Assembly: GCF_003270085.1 (NCBI RefSeq)
Contig: NZ_QFDQ01000205.1
Location: 1-33,451 of the forward strand
DNA: 33,451 nucleotides
Direction: 5' to 3'
Origin: Streptomyces triticisoli
GTDB taxonomy: Bacteria > Actinomycetota > Actinomycetes > Streptomycetales > Streptomycetaceae
Part shown: positions 15,698-22,899 of the stretch, one piece after another
Layout: each line of letters starts with the position of its first letter
Position numbering within the stretch: the stretch's first letter is position 1
Translations under genes and position numbers: made by a program
Notes under the pieces: model-generated
What the model saw: the letters and a program-made list of their open reading frames with translations, nothing else
Told to the model about the DNA's origin: nothing
The model's database searches: none

Positions 15698-16753
15698 GGC
15701 CGCCGGCCCGGACACGCCGACCGGCTGCACCAGCCAGCCGAAGTCGCCGAGCCCGCCGGCCGCGGTGAGCTCGGTGGCCTCCCCGGCGCGCGCCAGGGCA
15801 CGTACGTACTCTTCGGGGCGCGTGGAGGCGAGCGCCAGCGGGGGGCGTGCGCCGGTGATGCCCAGGGTGCGCAGGGCGTCGCGCTGGGTGAGCAGACGGG
15901 CACCCGGGGGCGCGTGGGCGGCGCACGCGTCCAGCGCCACGTGCGCTGTGATGTCGCACGAGCCGTCCGGTACCGGCGCCGTCTCCCGGCCCTCCCGGAA
16001 GCCGGTGAGCGTGCCGAAGGGCGGCCGGGCGTCCGCCGTGTGCGCGTAGTCCACGGCGACCGCCAGGCCCCGCTCCACGCGGGCGACCGCTGCGGCCCAG
16101 GCGGTGTCACGGGGCAGCCCGATCTCCGCGCGCAGCCCCTGCACGGCGGGCAGCGGCCACCACCGCGCCAGCCACCGGGCCTCCGCCGCCGACACCGGCT
16201 CCCCGAGCCGCTCGGTGCCGTCCCGCCGTACGAGAACGCGCCGGGGTACGCCCGTGGAGTCCACCTCCGCGACCTCCACCGGCACGTTGTCCAGCCACTC
16301 GTTGGCGAACAGCAGCCCCGTGATCCCCCGTGGGGGCTCGGTCAGCCACTCGATCCGGTGGTCGAGACCGTCGGGCCGGCCGGCGATCTCGACGGCGTGC
16401 ACGCGTGTGCGTGCGGCCACGTCCGCGGGCAGCGTGGCGAGCACCCCGGCGGCCAGCTCGCCCCGCCCGGCCGCCATGTCCACGAAGTCCAGCGCCGCTG
16501 GGCGGTCCAGTGCCTCGTCGACCAGGCACAGCAGCCGCGCCACGGCCCGCGCGAACAGCGGCGAGGCGTGCACGGACGTACGGAAGTGCCCGGCCGGCCC
16601 CTCCGGCCGCCGGTAGAAGCCGCCCGGCCCGTACAGGGCCTCCTCGGCCGCCACCCGCCAGCCGCGCCACTCCTCCGCAGGGCCGTCCGCCTCGGCGCCC
16701 GCCTCGTTGTCCGTCTCGGTGTCCGCGGTGCTGTCCTCTGTGTTGTCCGCCAC
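15662..16753 (-). CDS. MidA/NDUFAF7-family (DUF185) SAM-dependent methyltransferase
   Basis: A 363-residue protein with the full motif order of the DUF185 family (PF02636). HFRTSVHASPLF is at 56-67, the SAM-binding loop DMAAGRGEL at 92-100, the characteristic FANEWLDNVPVE at 149-160 and VDYAH at 234-238. GTLTGFREG and CDITAHV (266-272) follow. In mitochondria NDUFAF7 dimethylates an arginine of the complex I subunit NDUFS2. In bacteria the substrates are largely unknown. The first 30 residues are an acidic low-complexity tail. GTG 16753 is preceded by TAGTCT (16765-16760) with a 6-base gap, fitting a leaderless message. It converges on and overlaps the NuoD-like gene by 36 bases. That partner is the natural substrate candidate, an inference. 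Confidence 0.88.
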   Translation of the reverse strand: MADNTEDSTADTETDNEAGAEADGPAEEWRGWRVAAEEALYGPGGFYRRPEGPAGHFRTSVHASPLFARAVARLLCLVDEALDRPAALDFVDMAAGRGELAAGVLATLPADVAARTRVHAVEIAGRPDGLDHRIEWLTEPPRGITGLLFANEWLDNVPVEVAEVDSTGVPRRVLVRRDGTERLGEPVSAAEARWLARWWPLPAVQGLRAEIGLPRDTAWAAAVARVERGLAVAVDYAHTADARPPFGTLTGFREGRETAPVPDGSCDITAHVALDACAAHAPPGARLLTQRDALRTLGITGARPPLALASTRPEEYVRALARAGEATELTAAGGLGDFGWLVQPVGVSGPAALFVDVPDHEEH

Positions 16754-16871
16754 CTCGCCAGACTAGGCGCACAGGTGATCACGGCCTCCACCTTGGGGAG
16801 TACGAGCGCCGGGTGCGGATCGGCCCTCCGGCTGACTCTCGCGCCTGTCCCGCTTGCCTACTCTGGGTTAC

Positions 16872-18077
16872 GTGCAGCGCCTCTATGACTTCCTCCGCAG
16901 GCACCCGATGTGGGTCGACGGCTTCTGGGCCCTGGTCCTGCTCGGGATCTCCGGTGTGAGCGCGGCGAACATCCACAGGGTGCCGAACCACCACGGATCA
17001 CCCGGCGCGGCCCTGGCCGTCTCCGTCGTGCTGTGCGCGGTCGTCGCCCTGCGCCGCCGGATGCCCGAGCAGATGCTGCTGCTGGCGGCGGCGACCGGCG
17101 TGGCACAGCTGGTCCTGGACGTCCAGACGACGCCGGCCGACTTCGCCCTGCTGGTGATCGTCTACACCGTCGCCGCGGACGGCGCTCGCTGGGCCTCCCG
17201 GTTCGCCCTGGCCGGCGGGCTGTGCGCGGCGACCCTCGCGCAGATCCGCTGGCCGCAGGACGACGCGAGCCCCCTCGGCAATGTCGCCGTGGCGGTCTTC
17301 ACGACGGTGCCGTTCGTCCTCGCCTGGGTGCTCGGCGACTCCATACGCACCCGCCGCGCCTACTTCGCGCAGCTGGAGGAGCGCGCCGCCCGTCTGGAGA
17401 AGGAGCGCGAGGCGCAGGCCAAGGTGGCGGTCGCCGCCGAGCGCGCCCGCATCGCGCGCGAGCTGCACGACGTGGTCGCGCACAACGTGTCGGTGATGGT
17501 GGTGCAGGCCGACGGCGCCGCCTACGTCCTCGACGCCGCGCCCGACCAGGCGAAGAAGGCCCTGGAGACCATCTCCTCCACCGGTCGCCAGGCACTCGCC
17601 GAGATGCGCCGCCTGCTGGGCGTGCTGCGCACCGGGGAGCCCCAGGAGAGCGGCGAGTACGTGCCGCAGCCCGACGTCGACCAGATCGAGGAGATGGTCG
17701 AGCGGTGCCGGGCCTCCGGACTGCCCGTCGACTTCAGGATCGAGGGCACCCCGCGCCCGCTGCCCAGCGGCGTCGAGCTCACCGCGTACCGCATCGTGCA
17801 GGAGGCCCTGACCAACACCCGCAAGCACGGCGGGCCGGACGCGGGCGCGAGCGTGCGCCTGGTCTACTTCGACGACGGCCTCGGCCTGCTCGTCGAGGAC
17901 GACGGCAAGGGCGCCCCGCACGAGCTGTACGAGGAGGGCGGCGCCGACGGCCGGGGCCACGGCCTGATCGGCATGCGCGAACGCGTCGGCATGGTCGGCG
18001 GCACCCTGGACGCGGGCCCCCGCCCCGGCGGAGGCTTCCGCATCAGCGCCCTGCTGCCGCTCAAACAGGCGCACTGA
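16872..18077 (+). CDS. Sensor histidine kinase (HisKA_3, NarL-type)
   Basis: A 401-residue two-component sensor. The N-terminus holds about five membrane helices within residues 15-155 and no sizeable extracytoplasmic loop. This suggests sensing within the membrane. A short coiled coil (FAQLEERAARLEKEREAQAKVAVAAERARIAR) leads to the phospho-acceptor ELHDVVAHNVSVM with His199. The HATPase domain shows AYRIVQEALTNTRKH (N box), VEDDGKG (G1) and GRGHGLIGMRERV (G2). I chose GTG 16872 because TACTCT (16859-16864) lies 7 bases upstream and no ribosome-binding site is present. An in-frame TTG at 16854 is less likely. The partner regulator follows 92 bases downstream. The signal is unknown. Confidence 0.92.
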   Translation: MQRLYDFLRRHPMWVDGFWALVLLGISGVSAANIHRVPNHHGSPGAALAVSVVLCAVVALRRRMPEQMLLLAAATGVAQLVLDVQTTPADFALLVIVYTVAADGARWASRFALAGGLCAATLAQIRWPQDDASPLGNVAVAVFTTVPFVLAWVLGDSIRTRRAYFAQLEERAARLEKEREAQAKVAVAAERARIARELHDVVAHNVSVMVVQADGAAYVLDAAPDQAKKALETISSTGRQALAEMRRLLGVLRTGEPQESGEYVPQPDVDQIEEMVERCRASGLPVDFRIEGTPRPLPSGVELTAYRIVQEALTNTRKHGGPDAGASVRLVYFDDGLGLLVEDDGKGAPHELYEEGGADGRGHGLIGMRERVGMVGGTLDAGPRPGGGFRISALLPLKQAH

Positions 18078-18169
18078 CGCGGACGTACGCCCCCGTCGCC
18101 CCTGTTACACCCCCTGCCACACCCCCTGACTCGCCACTGATTCGCCGACCACAGGACGGAAGGACCCCG

Positions 18170-18841
18170 ATGACGATCCGCGTGATGCTCGTCGACGACC
18201 AGGTGCTGCTGCGCACCGGATTCCGGATGGTGCTCGCCGCCCAGCCGGACATGGAGGTCGTCGCGGAGGCGGGCGACGGCGTCGAGGCCCTGCAGGTACT
18301 GCGCGCCACCGCCGTCGACGTGGTGCTGATGGACGTGCGCATGCCGAAGCTGGACGGCGTGGAGACCACCCGCCGCATCTGCTCCGAGCCCGACCCGCCG
18401 AAGGTGCTGATACTGACCACCTTCGACCTCGACGAGTACGCCTTCTCCGGGCTGAAGGCGGGCGCCTCCGGGTTCATGCTCAAGGACGTGCCGCCCGGCG
18501 ACCTGCTCGCCGCGATCCGCGCCGTGCACAGCGGCGACGCCGTCGTCGCGCCCTCCACCACGCGTCGCCTGCTCGACCGGTTCGCGCCGATGCTGCCCGC
18601 CGCCGGCAAGGAGCCGCAGCACAAGGAGTTGCAGCGGCTCACCGAGCGCGAGCGCGAGGTCATGGTGCTGGTCGCGCAGGGCCTGTCGAACGGCGAGATC
18701 GCAGCCCGGCTGGTGCTGTCCGAGGCGACCGTGAAGACCCATGTGGGCCGCATCCTGACCAAGCTGGGCCTGCGCGACCGGGTGCAGGTGGTCGTGCTGG
18801 CCTACGAGACCGGGCTCGTCCGGGCCGGCGGACATGGCTGA
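18170..18841 (+). CDS. NarL/FixJ-type response regulator
   Basis: A 223-residue DNA-binding regulator paired with the upstream kinase. The receiver domain has the acidic pair Asp9/Asp10, the phospho-acceptor Asp55 in VVLMDVRMP, Thr83/Thr84 and Lys105 in GFMLKDVPP. The C-terminal LuxR-type helix-turn-helix is LTEREREVMVLVAQGLSNGEIAARLVLSEATVKTHVGRILTKLGLRDRVQ. The ATG at 18170 follows GGAAGGA, a good ribosome-binding site. The 92-base gap after the kinase contains two copies of ACACCCCCTG and no clear terminator, so the pair is probably one transcript. The regulon is unknown. Confidence 0.94.
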   Translation: MTIRVMLVDDQVLLRTGFRMVLAAQPDMEVVAEAGDGVEALQVLRATAVDVVLMDVRMPKLDGVETTRRICSEPDPPKVLILTTFDLDEYAFSGLKAGASGFMLKDVPPGDLLAAIRAVHSGDAVVAPSTTRRLLDRFAPMLPAAGKEPQHKELQRLTEREREVMVLVAQGLSNGEIAARLVLSEATVKTHVGRILTKLGLRDRVQVVVLAYETGLVRAGGHG

Positions 18842-18872
18842 GCGGAGCGGGCGGCGTCGGTAGGGTCTGCGC

Positions 18873-19505
18873 ATGCTCCTGTGGATCAACGGCCCCTTCG
18901 GGGGCGGCAAGACACAGACCGCACACGAGATCCGGCGCCGTCTGCCCGGCAGCGTCATCTGCGACCCCGAGCACGCCGGCTTCGGCCTGCGCCGGATGCT
19001 TCCGCCCGAACTGCGTGGAAACTTCCAGGAGTTGGCGTCCTGGCGGCAGGGCGTGGTCGAGGTCCTGGACCTGGCCCTCACCCGGCACGAGGGCGTGGTG
19101 ATCGCCCCCATGACCGTCACCGACTCCGGCCACTTCGCCGAGACCGTCGGCCGGCTGCGCGAACTGGGCCACGACGTACGGCACTTCACGCTCCTCGCGG
19201 AACGCGGGACCGTCCTGAAGCGGCTGCGCGAGCGCGGCCTGGGGCACCTGCTCGCGCACGTCGGCGGGAAGAACGCCGGCCCGGGCCGGGAGACCTGGGC
19301 CGTGCAGCAGCTCGACCACTGCCTCGAGCGGCTGCGTGAGCCGGAGTTCGCCGAGCACCTGTGGACGGACCACTCGACCGTGCCGAAGACGGCCGACCGG
19401 ATCGCCGTCCTGGCGGGCCTGACGCTGAAGCCCAACAGGGAGGGCCCGCTGCGGACCCGGCTCAGACAGGCGAAGGCGGGCGTCCGGCACATCCGGCTCG
19501 ACTGA
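18873..19505 (+). CDS. TmrB-like P-loop ATP-binding protein (tunicamycin-resistance family)
   Basis: A 210-residue P-loop protein that follows the Bacillus subtilis TmrB pattern along its length, as I remember that sequence: LLWINGPFGGGKTQTAHE (Walker A at residues 7-14), CDPEHAGFGLRRMLP, IAPMTV, RHFTLLAERGTVLKRLRERG, WAVQQLDHCLERL and, at the C-terminus, RHIRLD. TmrB confers tunicamycin resistance and is thought to bind the drug at the membrane using ATP. No membrane helix is seen here. ATG 18873 has no ribosome-binding site. TAGGGT (18861-18866) lies 6 bases upstream, fitting a leaderless message. It is only 31 bases after the response regulator. Tunicamycin as ligand is inferred and other glycosyltransferase inhibitors are possible. 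Confidence 0.8.
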   Translation: MLLWINGPFGGGKTQTAHEIRRRLPGSVICDPEHAGFGLRRMLPPELRGNFQELASWRQGVVEVLDLALTRHEGVVIAPMTVTDSGHFAETVGRLRELGHDVRHFTLLAERGTVLKRLRERGLGHLLAHVGGKNAGPGRETWAVQQLDHCLERLREPEFAEHLWTDHSTVPKTADRIAVLAGLTLKPNREGPLRTRLRQAKAGVRHIRLD

Positions 19506-19511
19506 CGGGCG

Positions 19512-19549
19512 ACGCCGGCGGCGACCGAGTGATCACCCGCCGCCGGTGT
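19512..19549. terminator. Convergent hairpin between the TmrB-like and aldolase genes
   Basis: Bases 19512-19523 pair with 19538-19549 to give a 12-bp stem with one G-U pair. The core is CCGGCGGCG / CGCCGCCGG and the loop is 14 bases. It lies in the 57-base gap between two convergent genes and could serve both. Confidence 0.6.
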
Positions 19550-19562
19550 TCTCCTTGAGCGG

Positions 19563-20765
19563 TCACACGCTGTCGCCGGCGTTCTCCTCCAGCCGTGCCA
19601 CGAACTCCGCGACCGCCGCCCGCACGTCGTCCGCCGTCCACTCCAGGCCGGCGGCTCGCACGGAGACCTCGGTGAAGGCGAGGCCAGGGCCCATGGCGTC
19701 CCAGCCGGAGGTGAAGAGCATCGTGCCCGTCTCCTCGGCGGTCCGGATCGCGGCCTCGGCGGCCACGTCGGCCTCGTACGGCAGCCAGAGCTGGAACTCG
19801 TGGGTGTGCGGTACCTCGGGGTGCACGCGCACCCACGGCAGCCCCGCCGCGGCGAAGCCCTCGTGCAGTGCGGTGGCCACCACGCGCGCGTGCCGTACGT
19901 ACTCGGGCAGGCGGGGCAGCTCCCGCTCCAGGCCGGCCAGTGCCGACAGGGCCGTGGGGAACTGCTGGAAGACGTTGCCGCCGTACCGATGCCGCCAGGC
20001 CCTGGCCTCCTCGACCAGTTCCCTCGGGCCGGCGAGCGCGGCGCCGCCGTAGCCGTCGAGCGACTTGTAGAACGACACGTACACGCTGTCGGCCAGGTCC
20101 GCGATCTCCTCCAGCGGGCGGCCGAAGTGCACGGTGGACTCCCACAGGCGCGCGCCGTCGAAGTGCACCACCGCGTCACGCGCGCGTGCCGCTTCGACGA
20201 GTTCGGTGAGCTCCTCCCAGGTGGGCAGCAGGAAACCGGTGTCGCGGAGGGGAAGTTCGAGCATCAGCGTCCCGAAGTGCTCGTCGAGGCCGCGCACTTC
20301 CTCGGCGGTCGGCAGCCGGGGCGCGCCCGTCACCCGCACCGGGCGCAGGCCGGAGACCTGGCTGAGGGCTTGCCTCTCGTGCACCTCGGGGTGGGCCAGG
20401 GCGTGCAGCGCGACCGTCGGGTTGCCGGTGCGGCCCGCCCAGCAGCGCAGGGCGACCTGCTGGGCCATCGTGCCGGTCGGGAAGAAGGCGGCGGCCTCCT
20501 TGCCCAGCAGCTGGGCGACCTTCTCCTCCAGGGCCTCGACGACTCCGTTGCCGTACATGTCCGACGGCTCGTCGAGGTCGTGGACCTCCTCCGCCCGCTC
20601 CAGCAGGGCCAGCCGCTCCCGGAGCGTCCCCAGGAACCCGGGGCGTGCGAGCACCCGCTTCGCGCTCCGGTACGCCCCTGTGCGCCGCTCGCGCAGCCGT
20701 TTGCGCTGCTCCTCGTCCGAGAGCCGCTCTTCCCGCCGGTCGTCCTGCTCCGCCGTATCACTCAT
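19563..20765 (-). CDS. PLP-dependent beta-eliminating lyase / threonine aldolase family enzyme
   Basis: A 400-residue fold-type I PLP enzyme of the low-specificity threonine aldolase group, which splits threonine or related beta-hydroxy amino acids to glycine and an aldehyde. Visible are DMYGNGVVEALEEKVAQLLGKEAAAFFPTGTMAQQVAL, the cofactor-contacting HFDGARLW (201-208) and the predicted PLP lysine Lys234 in SFYKSLDGYGG. The N-terminus carries about 60 extra, highly charged residues compared with usual aldolases, so the substrate is uncertain. ATG 20765 is the likely start. ATG 20777 is in frame too, and neither has a strong ribosome-binding site. It is divergent from the DUF2520-panC unit and converges with the TmrB-like gene. 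Confidence 0.85.
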   Translation of the reverse strand: MSDTAEQDDRREERLSDEEQRKRLRERRTGAYRSAKRVLARPGFLGTLRERLALLERAEEVHDLDEPSDMYGNGVVEALEEKVAQLLGKEAAAFFPTGTMAQQVALRCWAGRTGNPTVALHALAHPEVHERQALSQVSGLRPVRVTGAPRLPTAEEVRGLDEHFGTLMLELPLRDTGFLLPTWEELTELVEAARARDAVVHFDGARLWESTVHFGRPLEEIADLADSVYVSFYKSLDGYGGAALAGPRELVEEARAWRHRYGGNVFQQFPTALSALAGLERELPRLPEYVRHARVVATALHEGFAAAGLPWVRVHPEVPHTHEFQLWLPYEADVAAEAAIRTAEETGTMLFTSGWDAMGPGLAFTEVSVRAAGLEWTADDVRAAVAEFVARLEENAGDSV

Positions 20766-20935
20766 GTCCCGGATCATCGCGTGCACCGGCCGCGGCGGGC
20801 ACCCGGATTCCCGTACCGGGTCCGTGGGGAAGCCCACAGCCTGTGCACGAACGGACGCCCCCGGAACCGATAGCGTTAACATGACGAGAAATCGTCCGGT
20901 ACCCGAAGCGGACTGGAACGGAAGGCCGCCGTCGC

Positions 20936-21868
20936 GTGAGTACAAGCCAACAGCCAGACCCCAGGGACCGCCCCGCGCGGCTCACCGTCGGCGTCGTCGG
21001 CGCCGGCCGGGTGGGACCCGCGCTCGCCGCCTCCCTCCAGCTCGCCGGGCACCGTCCGGTGGCCGCCTCCGGAGTCTCCGACACCTCCAGGCGGCGTGCC
21101 GAGCTGATGCTCCCCGGCGTGCCCCTGGTACCGCCCGCCGAGGTGCTGCAACGGGCCGACCTGGTGCTGCTGACCGTTCCCGACGACTCCCTGCCCGGGC
21201 TGGTCGCGGGCCTGGCCGAGACCGGCGCGGTGCGGCCCGGACAACTGCTCGTGCACACCTCCGGGCGGTACGGCGCGAACGTGCTCGACCCCGCCCTGCG
21301 CGCGGGCGCGCTGCCGCTGGCCCTGCACCCGGCGATGACCTTCACCGGTACGCCCGTCGACGTGCAGCGGCTGGCCGGGTGCTCCTTCGGCGTCACCGCC
21401 CCCGAGCAGCTGCGGCTGGCCGCCGAGGCCCTGGTCATCGAGATGGGCGGCGAGCCGGAGTGGATCGCCGAGGAGATGCGGCCGCTGTACCACGCGGCGC
21501 TCGCCCTGGGCGCCAACCACCTGGTGACACTGGTCGCCCAGTCCATGGAGCTGCTGCGCGAGGCCGGTGTCGGGGGCCCCGACCGGATGCTCGGCCCGCT
21601 GCTCGGCGCCGCCCTGGACAACGCCCTGCGCTCGGGCGACGCGGCCCTGACCGGCCCCGTCGCGCGCGGCGACGCCGGTACGGTCGCCGCCCACGTCACC
21701 GAACTGCGCCGGCACGCCCCGCAGACCGTCGCCGGCTATCTGGCGATGGCCCGCGCCACCGCCGACCGCGCGCTCGCCCACGGCCTGCTCAAGCCCGAAC
21801 TCGCCGAGGACCTGCTGGACGTCCTCGCCGGCGGTGCCGACCTGCCCGAGAACGGGGAAGACCGATGA
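20936..21868 (+). CDS. Rossmann-fold DUF2520 protein, candidate reductase of the pan operon
   Basis: A 310-residue NAD(P)-binding protein. The nucleotide loop VGVVGAGRVGPAL lies near residue 18. LVLLTVPDDSLPGL and LLVHTSGRYGANVL follow, then LHPAMTFTG, the hallmark of the DUF2520 / F420-dependent oxidoreductase-like group. An all-helical C-terminal domain holds YHAALALGANHLVTLV. The order resembles ketopantoate and 6-phosphogluconate dehydrogenase-type proteins. Start GTG 20936 has GGAAGG about 8 bases upstream. It overlaps panC by 4 bases (ATGA), and the same adjacency occurs in M. tuberculosis (Rv3603c-panC, from memory). Reduction of ketopantoate to pantoate, the substrate of PanC, is a reasonable but unproven role. 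Confidence 0.88.
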   Translation: MSTSQQPDPRDRPARLTVGVVGAGRVGPALAASLQLAGHRPVAASGVSDTSRRRAELMLPGVPLVPPAEVLQRADLVLLTVPDDSLPGLVAGLAETGAVRPGQLLVHTSGRYGANVLDPALRAGALPLALHPAMTFTGTPVDVQRLAGCSFGVTAPEQLRLAAEALVIEMGGEPEWIAEEMRPLYHAALALGANHLVTLVAQSMELLREAGVGGPDRMLGPLLGAALDNALRSGDAALTGPVARGDAGTVAAHVTELRRHAPQTVAGYLAMARATADRALAHGLLKPELAEDLLDVLAGGADLPENGEDR

Positions 21869-22899
21869 GCCGTCGCACGAGCCGTCGCACGTGCGGACTC
21901 GCCCCCACGGCGGACGATCTGGAGTACGCGCGCGACCACTTCGCGGGCCCGGGACGCACCGCCGTCGTCATGACCATGGGCGCCCTGCACGAGGGCCACG
22001 CCACCCTGATCCGCACGGCCCGCGCCCACGTCGGCGACGAGGGCTTCGTGATCGTCACCGTCTTCGTCAACCCGCTGCAGTTCGGCGCGGGCGAGGACCT
22101 CGACCGTTACCCGCGCACCCTGGACGCCGACCTGAAGGTCGCCGAGCAGGCGGGCGCCGACGTCGTGTTCGCGCCGTCCGCGGAGGAGGTCTACCCGGGC
22201 GGCGAACCCCAGGTCCGGATCACCGCCGGCCCCATGGGCGAGCGCCTGGAGGGCGCCTCGCGCCCCGGGCACTTCGACGGCATGCTCACCGTGGTCGCCA
22301 AGCTGCTGCACCTCACCCGTCCCGACATGGCCCTGTACGGCCAGAAGGACGCCCAGCAGCTCGCCCTGATCCGCCGCATGGTGCGCGACCTCGACTTCGG
22401 TGTGGAGATCGTCGCCGTGCCGACCGTGCGGGAGGACGACGGCCTGGCCCTGTCCAGCCGCAACCGCTACCTCTCCCCGCGGGAGCGGCGCACCGCCCTG
22501 GCCCTCTCCCAGGCCCTGTTCGCAGGCCGGGACCGGCACGCCGCCCAGGAGGCGCTGTGCGCGCGGGCCCGCGAAGTGCCCTCCACGCGTGCGCGTGCCG
22601 AGGCCCTCAGCGCGCTCGGGGAGTCCCGCGCGGCCGCCGACGCCGCCGCCGTCGCCAAGGCGTCCCCCGGTGCGGCCGCCGCCGTCCGTACGGCCGCCCG
22701 ACTGGTCCTGGACGAGGCCGCGCGCTTCGACCCGCCGCTCGAACTCGACTACCTGGCCCTCGTCGACCCCTCCGACTTCACCGAGATCGGGGACGACTTC
22801 ACCGGCGAGGCCGTCCTCGCCGTCGCCGCCCGGGTCGGGACGACCCGGCTGATCGACAACCTCCCCCTCACCTTCGGAGACCTCGGAGCCGCCTCGTGA
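21865..22899 (+). CDS. panC: Pantothenate synthetase
   Basis: Joins pantoate and beta-alanine with ATP to make pantothenate. The 344-residue protein has the nucleotidyl-transferase signature TMGALHEGH (residues 37-45, with His42 and His45) and VFVNPLQFG (67-74). RPGHFDGMLTVVAKLL and LYGQKDAQQLALIRRM follow, and the KMSKS-like loop LSSRNRYLS is at 196-204. It is longer than the usual 280-310 residues because of an Ala-rich insertion of about 40 residues near 235-275. ATG 21865 overlaps the DUF2520 stop as ATGA, and its own stop overlaps nadB as GTGA, so translation is coupled on both sides. No panD follows, unlike in mycobacteria. Confidence 0.95.
   Translation: MSRRTSRRTCGLAPTADDLEYARDHFAGPGRTAVVMTMGALHEGHATLIRTARAHVGDEGFVIVTVFVNPLQFGAGEDLDRYPRTLDADLKVAEQAGADVVFAPSAEEVYPGGEPQVRITAGPMGERLEGASRPGHFDGMLTVVAKLLHLTRPDMALYGQKDAQQLALIRRMVRDLDFGVEIVAVPTVREDDGLALSSRNRYLSPRERRTALALSQALFAGRDRHAAQEALCARAREVPSTRARAEALSALGESRAAADAAAVAKASPGAAAAVRTAARLVLDEAARFDPPLELDYLALVDPSDFTEIGDDFTGEAVLAVAARVGTTRLIDNLPLTFGDLGAAS

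Noticed and set aside
16832..16864. CTGACT ... TACTCT as a full promoter for the histidine kinase gene
   Set aside because: The spacing is 21 bases. Only the TACTCT -10 position is convincing.
20134..21864. Forward extension upstream of panC, including an ATG at 20881
   Set aside because: The frame lacks stops but encodes low-complexity sequence and runs through the DUF2520 gene. PanC homology starts at 21865.
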